Assembly: GCA_004369085.1 (NCBI GenBank)
Contig: ML210146.1
Coordinates: forward strand, 310,001-374,000
DNA from: Coprinopsis marcescibilis
Lineage: Eukaryota > Basidiomycota > Agaricomycetes > Agaricales > Psathyrellaceae
Direction of reading: 5' to 3'
DNA length: 64,000 nt
Part shown: positions 27,004 through 38,663 of the stretch, piece after piece
Position numbering within the stretch: position 1 is the stretch's first letter
How the letters are laid out: each line of letters begins with the position of its first letter
Position numbers and translations under genes: made by a program
The notes under the pieces: generated by a model
Told to the model about the DNA's origin: nothing
Databases searched by the model: none
What the model saw: the letters and a program-made list of their open reading frames with translations, nothing else

Positions 27004-30000
27004 ATGAAACGCGCTACTGTTGGCTTACTTTGTCGCAAACGCCTTTTCCCCATGGAAAGATACATCGGCAAATCCAGCCTTGAGCCAGAAACATACATTC
27101 CTGGAGGCCATCTACCGGGCAACAAACGGCCCCTTTCGCAAGGGACAAGCCCAGCCCTTGCCAGCTCCTCCTCTTCAGCCAAATTCGCCCGCGTCGATGC
27201 TAATACGCCCGCCAACCAGTATGGCATTCCTCCTTCGCGAAAACATTTAGAGAATCAGTACACACGGGCACCCTTTGGTTATCCAAGTCGTACAGGGAAG
27301 TCGAAGCCTTCCTTGAGTTTTCCGAAAAGCTCGAAGCGCCGGGGGAAAGAGCCCCCAGTCAACCACAAACTCCAATTGCCAGCACCCTTGCACGATGAAG
27401 CGTATATCATGGAACATCACCATAATCCACAGTTCGAACTCAAAGAAGTACACAAAACGACCCCAAAGTCCACTCTGGCGAATTTCTCGGCAACCGTCGC
27501 AGGTAAATTGCCGAAATATGATTCCCAGGAAGGACAGGTAGATTTGCAGCACCATCGAACTATTGTTTGGAGGTAAGCGTAGAGCTCGGTTGATCCCTTT
27601 GCCGACCTAACCCTCCCAAAGGACAACGGTAACTGTCCCGGTTGAACCTCAAGTTGTTGGCGTGGGGGACCACCGAGAGAAAAAGGAGTCGGCTAGGTTG
27701 GCTGCATTATCCGCCCTGTGTCAAATGCAGCGTCAAGGCCTGGTAAGTTTTTACTGGGAAAGGGTATAACTCATGCTCATATTGCGAACAGCAAGTGGAC
27801 AATCCTAAACACCATCGTGCAATACCACCGGCCGTTACGGAATCACAATTACCTGACGGGACAGTGGTGGATTACGAGCGTGCAAGGAGCTTCATTGACT
27901 GGTACTGCCGTCAGTTCAAGTTCCCCAATGCCGAAGTAGACTTTCAGATGCGGAACGGAAAGCACTGGGAGGCTGTTTTGACCGTGAACGAAAGTCGCAT
28001 TGGCCTCGGGTCTGCAGCGGCGAAGAAGGCAGCGAGAACGCGCTGCTTTCTTGATGCCACGCAGTACCTACAAAAATGCGACCCAGAACTCTGGACGAAC
28101 TACCTTAAAGCGGTGGAATCGGGTACGGACCTTGGCCTAGCTTCCAGCGTTCGACTGGACATCAGCGAAGCTTTGGACGACAAAATACAAGACCTTTGTA
28201 GCGACCTTCGTCAGAGTACCTTATACTCTAACCGACCCGTGCGCAATAAGGCCACCGATGTTTTCCCCACCGGCTCTGCGGCTTATTTCGTTGGCGAGCA
28301 AAGGACGCCGATCGCAAACAAATCCAAAAACCTGCAGGCGCAACTACAACGATACGAAACAAATCCTGGGATGGATGCGATGAGGTCTTCCCGAATGTCA
28401 CTCCCAGTGTACTCCCGTTACGAGGACATCCTCAACACCATCAACAATAATCACATCACCATCTGCATAGCCGAAACAGGGTCAGGCAAAACCACCCAAA
28501 TTCCACAAATCATTCTCGACGATGACATTCGTCGAGGGATGGGCGCTCAGTGTAACGTGATATGCACACAACCAAGAAGGCTGGCAGCTATCTCCGTTGC
28601 AGACCGTGTTTCGAAGGAGCGCGGGGAGCCGCTTGGTACGACTGTCGGCTACCAAGTCAGGTTCGAACGTAAACTCCCGGAGCCCGGTGGCTCAATCACG
28701 TTTTGCACCACTGGTATCCTTTTGAAGCGTCTTCAGTCCGGCCTCTCGTATAAATCCGACGGTGGACCACTGGACGATATCACGCACATCGTCGTTGATG
28801 AAGTCCATGAGCGGGACGTCGACACTGACCTTTTATTGGTGGTCCTAAAACGGCTCATGCAAGACCGTATGGCAAGGAAAAAGCCGCTCAAAATCGTGCT
28901 CATGAGTGCAACTATTGATCCCACACTCTTCCAGAATTATTTCGAAGAAACGAACGGTAAACCTTGCGGTATTATCGACATTCCAGGGCGGACATTCCCT
29001 GTCCAAAGGCGGTTCATGGATTCATATCTGCCAGAGATCTTCTCCGGACAAAATTCGTGGTTATCAAAGGAAGAATCCGTCGCGCAATACGTGTTCAAAG
29101 AACTCGGACCTGCTGCCTCCGCCAGTATGGGTATCCGAGTCAACAAGCCGCCATCGAACGACGACGACCTCGACCTCCCCTTCCCCCTAATTGCCGCCAC
29201 CGTCGCCCACGCTCTCAACTCCTCCGAGGATGGCCACGTCTTGGTTTTCCTACCAGGTTGGGAGGAAATAATTGCCACCCAAAAGGCATTGGAAGCCCCA
29301 AAGGGCCCGCTACCTATCAACTTCAACGACAAAGCCAAATTCTCTATCCATGTCTTGCATTCCAGCATTCCATTGAAGGAGCAACAAGTCATCTTCGAAC
29401 CTCCTCCCCCCGGTGTCCGCAGGGTCATCCTTGCAACCAACATCGCCGAAACGTCGGTCACAATTCCCGACGTCGTCTACGTCGTTGACACTGGAAAAGT
29501 CAAAGAGCTTCGGTACGATCCCACGCGTCATCTATCGTCGCTTGTATCTGCGTGGGTTGGGAAATCCAACTTGAATCAACGTGCGGGAAGGGCGGGCCGA
29601 CATCGACCAGGAACATACTATGGTATTCTCAGTGAACCCAGAGCGGCGGCTTTGCATCCTTACCAGATGGTCGAGATGATGCGCACAGATTTAAGCAACG
29701 TCGTCATGCATATCAAGGCCCTTGACTTTCCAAACATGTCCGTTGAAGAAGTACTTCAAGAAACCATCGAGCCTCCCGATGCTGTCCGCGTCGTCGCTGC
29801 ACTGGAAAGCTTGGAAATGGTGGGTGCTCTTGACAAGGAAAAAAACTTGACTCCTATGGGGAGGGTTTTGCTTTCTCTCCCCGTGGACGTCCAGATGGGA
29901 CGACTTGTTCTGTACGGTAGCTTCTTCCGATGCCTGGACCAAGCTTTAACCCTTGCTGCCATCATATCCAACCGAGACCCGTTTGTCTCCCCAATGCACT

Positions 30001-31115
30001 CAAAAGCGGAGGCAGCGGCTGTGAAGAATTCCTGGACACCAAATGGTTTCCGATCAGATGTGCTTGCAGTCTTACGGGCCTACAATGAATGGTGGCCTTT
30101 GCAATCCACTGGCCAGTATGTGGCGGCCAATCGATTCTGTATCAACAACTTTCTTGCGAAACCTACCTTGGTTCTCATATCGAAAGTCAAGGAACAGCTT
30201 TTGCAGTCCTTGCACCATGCTGGCGTTTTGGACGTTTCGGCTGGTGGGCAGGCCCGGGTTTCTAGGAACCCCATAAAGGTTCCCCCCGAGTTGAACACCA
30301 ACGGAAACTGTTTGCCGTTGCTGGCAGGCTTGATTGCAATTGGATCCCAACCCAAATTCGCCATTCGTATTGGTGAAAGAACTCTTCGGACTGCCAAAGA
30401 AAAGGTAAATTCTTCTTCTCTCGTCTATGCTCATATTTCGTCGCTGACGCTTCTGTAGCTCACCTTTATTCACCCTTCAAGTGTGAACAAAGGAGCCTCT
30501 ACCACACCATCACACCAAAGGCAATTATTCGCTTATTCAGAAAAGCGGAGGAACATGTCTGCAGGCGGTGGAAACCCGCAAACTAATCTGATCTCCACCA
30601 CTCGTTTGGATCCCCTGGTTTATCTGCTTTTCGGCGCGTATAGCCCGAGAGTGGTAGAAAGAGGCTTGGAATGCGACAAATGGCTTCCAATTGTGGGGAA
30701 CGTAGACGCACTGGACAACATAAACTCGCTGAAGAAGTACATGGAGGAATCGCTGCTCCGAGTCTTTGAGGGCATTCTGATGAGCAGGCGAACCATTCGC
30801 CACGATATCGCTGTGAGGGCACACGAAGAGGAATCCGAGTTTGGCGAGGACGAAACTTTACGGCGCTCCACTTCCCTATCGATGCAGGAGGTAAAAGAGC
30901 TGGATATGATGACCAACGGCATTGTGAAAATTCTGGATAGGTACACCGCGGAACGAATGCCGTTCAATACGCCGAACATTTCTCAACCTGCTACTCCCGA
31001 CGCATCACCAAGGAGATTCACTCCAAGGTTACCAGGGGGGACTCGTTCAGGCTATGCGACGCCAAATTATGAGTTTTCACGGCCAGGAACTCCAAGCCTT
31101 CTGTCCAGAGGATGA
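27004..31115 (+). CDS. DExH-box RNA helicase with dsRNA-binding-like regions
   Basis: ATP-dependent RNA helicase of the DHX9/DHX36/DHX57 group, about 1,300 residues. A low-complexity N-terminus comes first, then two dsRBD-like stretches (REKKESARLAALSALCQM; FIDWYCRQFKFPNAEVDFQM with AAAKKAARTRCF). The helicase core has motif I GSGKTTQIP, Ia TQPRR, II DEVH, III SAT, V NIAETSVTI and VI QRAGRAGRH. The winged-helix/ratchet region follows (VGALDKEKNLTPMGRVLLSL). An intron near 30404-30459 must be removed to reach the OB-fold end (LTFIHPSSVNKG, LDPLVYLLFGAYSP). The tail is Pro/Arg-rich (RFTPRLPGGTRSGYATPN). It cannot be assigned to one exact orthologue by eye. Confidence 0.93.
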
Positions 31116-31482
31116 ATAGCTCATCTACCATGTTGCCATAATCTATAGATTGTATTTTATTTAGCGCGCCATTAATGCTTTTAATCCTATATCGCCCAAC
31201 ATTTGACAATTTTGAAACTTGTGCTAGGTGACTCTCTTGTGCTTGATTTTGACCTTGCTCGTTGGAAGGTGAGTAAAATAATGCCGTGCCTGCCGAACCG
31301 GGAATTGCCGAGGGACTATCTAGTTACATCAAGCCACTCCCACGGCATCTTGCACACCATATTCAAGGTTGTCGGCGCCGATCTCCACGACTTCAAGGAC
31401 TCCCTAGGTGAGCTTATTGCAACATTGAATGACGATCTCAGTAGATTAACCGTGATTTTGCGCAGGACGGGACATCGTCAAC
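31116..31482. promoter_or_regulatory. RPS24 upstream region with a probable 5'UTR intron
   Basis: No convincing gene. A gtgagc donor at 31408 and a cgcag acceptor ending at 31465 suggest a 58-nt intron in the leader, 17 nt before the RPS24 ATG. A frame running through this region carries no recognisable domain. Confidence 0.45.
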
Positions 31483-32154
31483 ATGGTGAGTTCGGTTCGA
31501 ACGCTCAAATTCGGTGGAATATAGCATGGATTGGTGGACAAAACTGGATGGGCATCAGTGGACCTGTTTCGCCTTTGTTATAACCCATGCAAAACTATGG
31601 TTCTGACTCAAGGACTGTATTTCTCCTAGGCCGACTCATCAGCACCCGTCACCCTGCGAACACGCAAATTCATCACCAACCGACTCCTCGCCCGTCGCCA
31701 ATTTGTCATCGACGTTTTGCACCCCGGTCGCGCCAACGTCTCGAGAAATGACCTCTCTGAAAAGCTAGCTGCTCTGTACAAGACCGATAAGACCCGCGTC
31801 GTTACTTTCGGTCTCCGAACTCAGTTTGGCGGTGGAAGGAGCACAGGTTTCGCTCTGATTTACGATGACGAGGTTTCCCAGAAGAAGTTTGAGCCGAGAT
31901 ACCGATTGGTTCGAGTGCGTGTTGATTACCTCTTGTCTGTGGACTGCGGCTCACTATACCCGTCTTACATCAGGCGGGTCTTGCCCCTAAGGTCGACAAG
32001 GCCTCTCGTAAGCTGAGGAAGGAGCGCAAGAACCGTTCCAAGAAGGTGTGTACAATGAAACTACAGAAATACTTTGCGTCATTAATCGACATTCGCAGTT
32101 CCGTGGCACGAAAAAGGTCAAGGCGGCCGAACCACCCAAGAAGGGAAAGTAAAC
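31483..32154 (+). CDS. RPS24: 40S ribosomal protein S24 (eS24)
   Basis: Small-subunit ribosomal protein. The coding part of exon 1 is only the ATG (31483-31485), directly followed by a gtgagt donor; the 144-nt intron ends in ctcctag at 31629. Exon 2 starts [17 protein letters not shown] and contains the family core [17 protein letters not shown] and GFALIYDDE. Two more introns (donors at gtgcgt near 31918 and gtgtgt near 32046) lead to [20 protein letters not shown] and a Lys-rich tail. Estimated length is about 135 residues, normal for eS24. Exon 1 was fixed by the Met-Ala-Asp start and the strong donor. Confidence 0.95.
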
Positions 32155-32365
32155 TACTCTTTCCTGACTATCTGTATTTCTTTCACATCCGAGGTGTACA
32201 TGTCATGTTGTCATATGTCCGTTATGAATTATGCACCGTCCAAAAGCATTACTCCAAGGATTAGAAAGGGACTGTATCGGTTATGTATGGTAAGGAGAAG
32301 TATAGGCATGATACATGTCTGAAGATATAGTACAGGAACTCGCTCAACGATTGTCCTGAGGTCTA

Positions 32366-33923
32366 TTAAAAGCCGAACTTTTTGTGGATGATATCGGGGT
32401 CTTCTTGATATTCCTCTGCAGAAACCCACATCTAAAGGAACGATGAACGAGTGAGAAGACGGACAGAGGTCTAACCAACTGACTTTCTTGAACGTGTTGA
32501 GTCCCGCCAAAATAGACCCTCCAATCCAGGTCGAATACTTCCGTTCTGGTGGGGCGTAGATCTTGATCTTAATGTCTTTCAGAGCGAGTTTCTTGACCTC
32601 GTTGAGTAGTCTGTCGCCAAAGCCTAGTACCAGTGACCATCAGCTACCATTCGAATCACGGTATGACAATGCCGACCTTTGCAAAGTGTGCTTCCACCGC
32701 TAAGTACGATGTTGGAGAACAAACTCTTTCTCAGATCGAGATCCACTCGATTAATGGAGTCAACCACGACTTGGTGTACGCCAGCATATTCTTGACCAAT
32801 GAGCTCTGGATCAAAGAGAATCTCTGGGGCACGGAAACGTTCTGCGCCCAGCTTTGTAATGTCAGTCGGTACAAGTCGAAAATCAAGATTCGATGGGATT
32901 ACTTACCTGCACAATGTTACCGTCTGGCAATCTAAACTCTTCGATACGGCCCATCGCATCCTTCTCTTCTTTCGCAGGATTCAATGCAACGTAACAGCAC
33001 TTCTCCTTGATCGTCCGTACAACTTCACGCTCCGCGCTTGTATGAAGGTGGTGGCCAGATTTTCGGAGCAAGAGTTGAAGATGATCAGTCACGTCTCTGT
33101 AGAGCTTTGGGTAAGTCTGCCTCTTCTGGCGAGATACTAATGAAATCACCTTCCAGCGACATCTACCCGACGGATAGCATGCGACATGGAGAAGCCTTCG
33201 AAGACGGGAACGGCGTGTGTAACACCATCTCCAGAATCCAATACAATGCCCGTTGTACGACCAGACGAGTATCTGTCCGCAAAGTCGTCAGACCTGTATC
33301 CGAGGAATGCTCGAAATATGCTCACAGTGAAAGCACTGCCTGAACCGAGATGAACAGCGCGGGTACATTGAAAGTGTCGAAAAATATTTGGGCCGCAACG
33401 TCTCGATTAGCTCTGGGGTTTAATGGAGCTTCTGTCAGCAAGACAGGATGCTAGAGCCAGGAGTCAGAACGGTGTGGTCAAGAGGACAAAGCTAGGCGCG
33501 AACCTCTTCGCTGAGCGTTCCAAGCTCTTCTGCATACACCCAGTTCCATATACGTTCCATATCGTCCCAGTTTGTCACAATCCCGTGTTCCATTGGGTAT
33601 TTAATCTTGAGAAGACCACGAAACTCCTGAGCTTTGCGACCGATAAAGACATCACCCTCGAGGGCGCCAGCCATGACTCGTTCATGTTTCGGCCGTCCTA
33701 CACTGTTGAAAAGGTAAGATACATAGTGTATGAGTGCATTTCAGAGCTCACAATGAGGGAAAGAAGCATTTGGGGTGGTCCTGGCCAGCGAATCCTGCCT
33801 TTATGGTTCCGGATCCCTGTTGGATTGGATGAGGATGGTGGTTGGATATGAGTAAGGTTCTGGACGTACATTGTCGATAACGACCGGCTGGTTAGTGAGG
33901 ACATCGTCAAATTCTGCCGACAT
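32366..33923 (-). CDS. ARP1: Dynactin actin-related protein 1 (centractin)
   Basis: Arp1 forms the short filament of dynactin, the dynein cofactor that moves organelles and nuclei along microtubules. The start [18 protein letters not shown] joins over an intron to [15 protein letters not shown], the phosphate-binding loop of the actin fold. Further blocks are [55 protein letters not shown] and [16 protein letters not shown]. The end is [20 protein letters not shown]. The combination of KIKYPMEHG and the DDIIHKKF-type end fits centractin rather than conventional actin. About seven introns interrupt some 380 residues. Confidence 0.95.
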
Positions 33924-34060
33924 CTGTCACCGTCGAATGCAGGCTTGAGGCTGCCTTTGACGATGGGGGCAGCAGAGTGTGTGTGATGTTGGCAACCTTG
34001 AGACGCGACGGAACTGATCCCTGATCCCATTTTGAGTAACGAGACCTAACCTGGACCGCC
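33924..34060. promoter_or_regulatory. Divergent promoter region, ARP1 and membrane-protein gene
   Basis: Only 137 bp lie between the two divergent start codons. No known motif stands out by eye. Confidence 0.45.
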
Positions 34061-34824
34061 ATGACGAGAGCAGGGACCACCGTCCTCTACCTGGCCTCTG
34101 TATTTCTGTTGGTCACTCTAAGCCTGGTATGTCCTTAGACTGGTATGTCCTATCTCTTTAACACCACTGCAGAGCCCAGCTCAGGCTGCTATGAACAAGT
34201 GGGAAGCCACCAACTTTTGCAAATGTGCGCCATGGCTACTTTGCTTCCCTCCGACGAGTTTCTCATAATTTAACAGGCATATGCTATGCGAGTAACTTCA
34301 CGATACTACAACTCGACCTCCCTGATAACCCTTCACAACCCTGCCTATCGTGCACAAAGCAATGGTGCCTGAATCAGAATCTACCAATGTGTTTTGGCGC
34401 CTCCTTGGGCAACACAAATCCCGATACCGCAACTGGGAAAGAAGGGGATGTCGAAGCCCGCTGCTTCCGTATGTGATCTCCCTTCCTACCAGGCGCCCTT
34501 CTGATATCCGCAATGCATTAAATAGAGCGTAACTCACCGCGGGATCAACTTATAGTGATTCTTTTTCTATTAACCATCTTCGGATTGCTGCTGGCTGCTG
34601 GGATTAAGGACCGCATGCAGAAGGCTGGCATCGCGCCTACACTACCGTGGCAGCTCGCGAACCGTCGGAGGTGGTTTTGGGAGGTAAGCATGGTGTCAAG
34701 CTTGGATATGCTGTTTCCTGATTCAATTGGCCAGTCATGGATACCCAATCGACAGCGCGAGCACTTTGGTTTGGAACGGTTCGGTCGTACTTCAGACAGA
34801 GAGGCGTTTCTACCCAGCCGATAA
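34061..34824 (+). CDS. Cysteine-rich single-pass membrane protein, unrecognised
   Basis: The start MTRAGTTVLYLASVFLLVTL is a signal peptide, cut after an intron joining SLS to PAQAAMNKWEATNFC. The lumenal part is rich in cysteine (FCKCIC, PCLSCTKQWC, LPMCFGA, EARCF). A transmembrane helix follows (LIVILFLLTIFGLLLAAG), then a basic cytosolic tail of about 60 residues with WQLANRRRWFWE. Four short introns are placed by matching GT-AG ends, and the stop is TAA at 34822-34824. The layout is a type I membrane protein, about 180-190 residues. Proteins like this are common and unnamed in basidiomycetes; I do not recognise a function. Confidence 0.75.
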
Positions 34825-35110
34825 CAGAAACGTTATGTAGTTCTTTGCCTTCGAATGATATATTGAACCCGTGGCATGACCGTTTATTCCATGAGAAATG
34901 CTACATGATTTCCTCCCCTAATTAATATGTAAGCCCATTGGTGCTCTGCACTTAGCGAATCTGATTCCGGACTTGCCCCGCAAATGCTCAGCCTTGCTCA
35001 GCGCTCAGCCCCTAACAACTTGATGATCCATCACATGGTTCCTTGAACAAACACTTCCGCGGTATAACTTTAGAGGCTCTGCGACGGTACTGCGCAAGTC
35101 ACTACACCTC

Positions 35111-35581
35111 ATGGGCGCGAACCAATCGAAAGGTCACAAGCTAGGAGGAGGAGGGGGAGGAGGGAAGCATGGCGGACAGCGACTAGGCGGAAGTTCCGAT
35201 GGACGGCCCCAGCAAGAGCCTGTTCGTCAAGGAGGGACTGTGGTTCCGCAAGCACAAGCCCCTGGACAGACCCTGCAACGAGGTGGAAACCAGTCTGACG
35301 ATGCACGGTCAGCTGCAGCAGAGGCAGCAGAACGTCGGATGAAAGCTGTAAGTCGACGTTGCTCCCGTCCTGAGAGACACTGCTGACAGTTGACGAACCT
35401 AACAGCAACAGCAGAGAGGTACGAGTGCCTCTAACCCGAACCAAGGACAGCTCGCCTCGAAAGTGGCCAAGCAGACCTCAAAGCCGGTGGCCTCACAGCG
35501 AGAAGAAGAAAGACTTGTGGTACGTAGACTGGTGGCAGCAGTGAAGGCAGTCCGATACTGAGTTCCTGGCAGTGGGATTGA
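35111..35581 (+). CDS. Small p97/VCP-interacting protein (SVIP-like)
   Basis: A short protein of about 120 residues in three exons. It begins MGANQSK, a good N-myristoylation start (Gly2, Ser6), followed by a Gly-rich tract. The segment RSAAAEAAERRMK fits the VCP-interacting motif RX5AAX2R exactly, the same arrangement as in human SVIP. Introns at about 35350-35405 and 35521-35571 join to QQQRGTSASNPNQG and to the final WD before TGA. SVIP binds Cdc48/p97 at ER and lysosome membranes and dampens ER-associated degradation. That role here is inferred from motif and size only. Confidence 0.72.
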
Positions 35582-35846
35582 TCTCGACGACGTCGGCGGT
35601 AGCGACCACGTTCCTCGAATATGAACATGATTCTGATTCTTCATAGTTACATATTCCCTTTTTGCTTTCTGGATACTGTAGCATCCATTTATTTAATTGC
35701 TTGAGAAACAATTCCGGCGCATGCGGACCTGAGACAATTAAGAAAGCTTTGATTTGATCCAACGCTGTTCCTCTGCTGGCGACTTGCATCGTGGCTTTGA
35801 TGAACCTCTTCTTCTGAACCTAATTACCTGTAATGCTCGCCTCGCA

Positions 35847-36999
35847 ATGTCAGAAATAGCAGGTCAGACGTCGCAACCGCAATGGAGCAAGGTCCTATGG
35901 AAGTCACAGCCATATCCCGATGACTATGTACCTTCTGAGATCTTTCTCGCCTCCTTGCAACGAAATGGTGCGCTGTTTTACCGTTTACTACCAAGTATAG
36001 CCAAAATTGAACCCTTTGCGTGTAGCAAACTTCAAACCATATACCTATTGGCCTTTGGTGACACTATCTTGCTCCATTACTCAACATATCTCCGTCATCT
36101 TCATCTTTCTCGCCGTCTTTGGACTGCTTGATACCCAACTGTTGGATTCTCGGACCCTCATCTGCATTTCGGTCGCGTGCTTCGTTGTGGGATACGCACT
36201 TTGGACTATTCTGGACAACACCTCGCAACCCATTGGAAATCGTATGTGGCGTTCGCAGAACAACCGAATCCATCGCTAAGGTCTTCGTTTATACAGATGT
36301 GAAAGCCATTAAATCCTCTATTATGATCTTTCTGTTCCTCATATCGCTTTCGCCCGTTCTCCGCACCCTCTCTGCTGCCACATCATCAGATTCCATCTGG
36401 GCGCTTGCCGCTGTCTTGTTTTTGCTAAACACGTTACTGTCCGACTACACTGCGACTAATGTTACCGGAGAACTCCGTGGTCGGTACGTAACTTTGCTCA
36501 TGTCCGCTTACAGTGACTGACTTTTGAACCAGATTGACCTCCGTTCTAGCCATGAACGCCGCTATATCTGCCTCTGTGGTTTTGGCATCTCGGCTTGACT
36601 CGGATATCTCTGTCTTTGCCCTAACTCTATTTGCTGTAGAAGTGTTTATCTTGTATCCCATGCTCAAGCCTCGCGTTCAGGTGAGTCTAGACTGTCCGTT
36701 CGTACAGAGGCAAAACTTACATGTCCCGGACAGGAACTATCAGAGCCGTTATGGATGCTTACGACGGTCGTACTTTCCACTCTTGCACTCTACTTCTTGT
36801 CACAGCTTTCAAGGATGGTAGCAGTGCTATGTTTCGCGACTCTTACGTTTATTACGTTCGTAGCGCCCGTGTTGCTCGTATGGGCGCAAAAGTATAAAAA
36901 GTAGGTTCCTTTACCCTAACCTTTTATTAACCTTCAATTGACCTCTTCTGTAGCAATATTAAAGGGCCATGGGATGTAGCGACTCCAAAAGTTCGTTAG
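35847..36999 (+). CDS. GPI2: GPI-GlcNAc transferase subunit (PIG-C/Gpi2)
   Basis: Subunit of the ER complex that adds GlcNAc to phosphatidylinositol, the first step of GPI-anchor synthesis. It starts MSEIAGQTSQPQWSKVLW with KSQPYPDDYVPSEIFLASLQ. An intron then joins to NFKPYTYWPLVTLSCSITQH, the family signature region. Six to eight membrane helices follow, such as VIFIFLAVFGLLDTQ, IMIFLFLISLSPVL, MNAAISASVVLASRL and MVAVLCFATLTFITFVAPVL. The chain ends NIKGPWDVATPKVR with TAG at 36997-36999. KGPWD near the end is conserved in PIG-C proteins. About six introns are present. Confidence 0.94.
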
Positions 37000-37181
37000 C
37001 AGTGGGGGGCATGTACATGAGCGCAAGATATTCTAATATAATATACACGGTATAATTTGATACAGCATAGTGACATAAGTACGCGGGAGCCAAGTCTCAA
37101 AATGTGCAGTGTCCATCCTGGGGGTATATTGTCGAGAGCAAGATAAAATAGCAGTGGAGAAAGGTGTAGTAGGTGGAAGAT

Positions 37182-38663
37182 CTACGATTCAACGTCTTCG
37201 TCATCCGTTCGCTGACGCTTTGAGCTAGAAGATGGACCGATGCCCCTGGCTTCTAGGACGTCCATAGCCACCTTTGCCGCGCCTTCCGAAGATCGTTTCC
37301 CTCTGGTTCGTGTTCGCCGCAATGCTCCAAAGGAGTATCCCTTGATGACAGCTACGGTGCAGGTCTTTGTTTGATATCCTGGTGTAGGAGAGCGTGAAGA
37401 GGGTATCGTTCCTCGCCTTCGCCGTAGAGTTCGTCCGTGCAGTTCGTCCGGGTCTCCGCTGCCTCTGCCATCTGGAGAAACGGCGGCATTGCCGTTTCCG
37501 TCTCCCGCCAAAAGGCTAGGTGTATGACCCAACACATCGCGGCAAGGGTTGAGTCGATATCTAACGGCATCTGATCCAACGCCTGTCATGGATATATCGG
37601 CGGTACCACCGTGCAACGCGAGTTCGTGTGGAAGAGAGTGGCGCCTGAAGTCAAAGTCTCTCCGGTCACTGCTAGGGGCTGACGGCTCGGGAAAGTTGAA
37701 TGTGAAGGCGGTAGATGACATCGAGGTAAGAGAAGCTGGAGTAGGAGACATAGATCTTTTGCCCGTCATGTTGGGGTCGTTTATTTGCTGTGTAAAACGG
37801 TCTTCGGGAGCAAAGGCGTACGGGGCACGATCAAGTACGGCTTGCAATGCTGGTTTTTGCTCTTCCGGAGGGTATCCGCCTAGTGTCATTTCAGAGGCGG
37901 CGATTGTTGGTGACTCGAGGTAGACTGGGGTATGAGCCCCCGAATCGGCTGTGTTGGTGACCGGTACAACTTGCAGAGGCCACCGTGTGTCGCGTGGCGA
38001 GCCTTGAACGGGGTGTGAGTAAGAATAGGCGCCGTATCTTGTGAGTCTCGGTGCATGTTCGTCGCCAGCTCCGTTTTCATGCTCTGGGAGCGAGATAGAG
38101 GCAGAGGTAGAGTAAGTGGTGTCTGAGGCGCCGAACGGCCCAGTGGAGCAGGGCTCATCTGGTCGATAAGTAAGGCTATCGTCGTGGTACCCAGCGAGGT
38201 GTACGTTGGGAGGAACGACCAAAGGCCCCGAAGTCGGGCCGCCCGACGAGGAAGGCTCGATGCTGGTCGTTGGACCATGTTTTCTTGGCGTCAACATCCT
38301 CCAGTACTTTTCGTGCTCGCGAAGGTGGTCACGAATTCGATTATTCTCCTGGCGAAGTTCGAGGTTTTCTCTGCGGCCTTCGCGGACAGTATCCTGGAGC
38401 ACGAGTACGACCGACTCCAGACTGGTTACTGTTGAAGACGACCACGTCAACGACGACAGGAAAGAGACGATTGTGGCGAGAAAGGAGGACAGACCTGTTG
38501 CTTCCAATGTGGCGATGTAATTTGCTCTTCTGGCTCTGAATGCAGCCTGTGCGTCTGCGTTCTTCTTTTTTCTGAGGGCAACATCGGAGAGACGAGGAGG
38601 ATTGTCGTCGCCGGAAGATTTTGGGTGGAGATTTTGGGAGGTTGTGGTGATTGATTTTGGCAT
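37182..38663 (-). CDS. bZIP transcription factor
   Basis: The N-terminal bZIP has a basic region RKKKNADAQAAFRARR with the N-x7-R signature. Heptad leucines begin nine residues after that Arg. The heptad phase only continues (LEATVTSL, then LESVVLVL) if a 66-nt intron at 38429-38494 is removed. That intron has no stop and is a multiple of three, so the frame stays open either way. A long helix with RENLELRQENNRIRDHLREH follows. The rest of about 450 residues is Ser/Pro-rich and disordered, with a basic cluster near the end (SSSKRQRTDDEDVES). It is similar in form to fungal bZIPs that start with the DNA-binding domain; the target pathway is unknown. Confidence 0.88.
   Translation of the reverse strand: MPKSITTTSQNLHPKSSGDDNPPRLSDVALRKKKNADAQAAFRARRANYIATLEATGLSSFLATIVSFLSSLTWSSSTVTSLESVVLVLQDTVREGRRENLELRQENNRIRDHLREHEKYWRMLTPRKHGPTTSIEPSSSGGPTSGPLVVPPNVHLAGYHDDSLTYRPDEPCSTGPFGASDTTYSTSASISLPEHENGAGDEHAPRLTRYGAYSYSHPVQGSPRDTRWPLQVVPVTNTADSGAHTPVYLESPTIAASEMTLGGYPPEEQKPALQAVLDRAPYAFAPEDRFTQQINDPNMTGKRSMSPTPASLTSMSSTAFTFNFPEPSAPSSDRRDFDFRRHSLPHELALHGGTADISMTGVGSDAVRYRLNPCRDVLGHTPSLLAGDGNGNAAVSPDGRGSGDPDELHGRTLRRRRGTIPSSRSPTPGYQTKTCTVAVIKGYSFGALRRTRTRGKRSSEGAAKVAMDVLEARGIGPSSSSKRQRTDDEDVES

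Noticed and set aside
30483..31115. A separate gene starting at ATG 30483 or 30555
   Set aside because: This is the OB-fold end of the DExH helicase, joined by an ordinary intron; LTFIHPSSVNKG is the family sequence across the junction.
31494..31510. GGTTCGAACGC in the eS24 intron, possible tRNA or snoRNA
   Set aside because: No A box, no paired stems, and no C/D or H/ACA boxes were visible in the intron.
35150..35170. GGA/GGG-rich run as a possible G-quadruplex or microsatellite
   Set aside because: It encodes the Gly-rich tract of the SVIP-like protein and is short; no sign of expansion.
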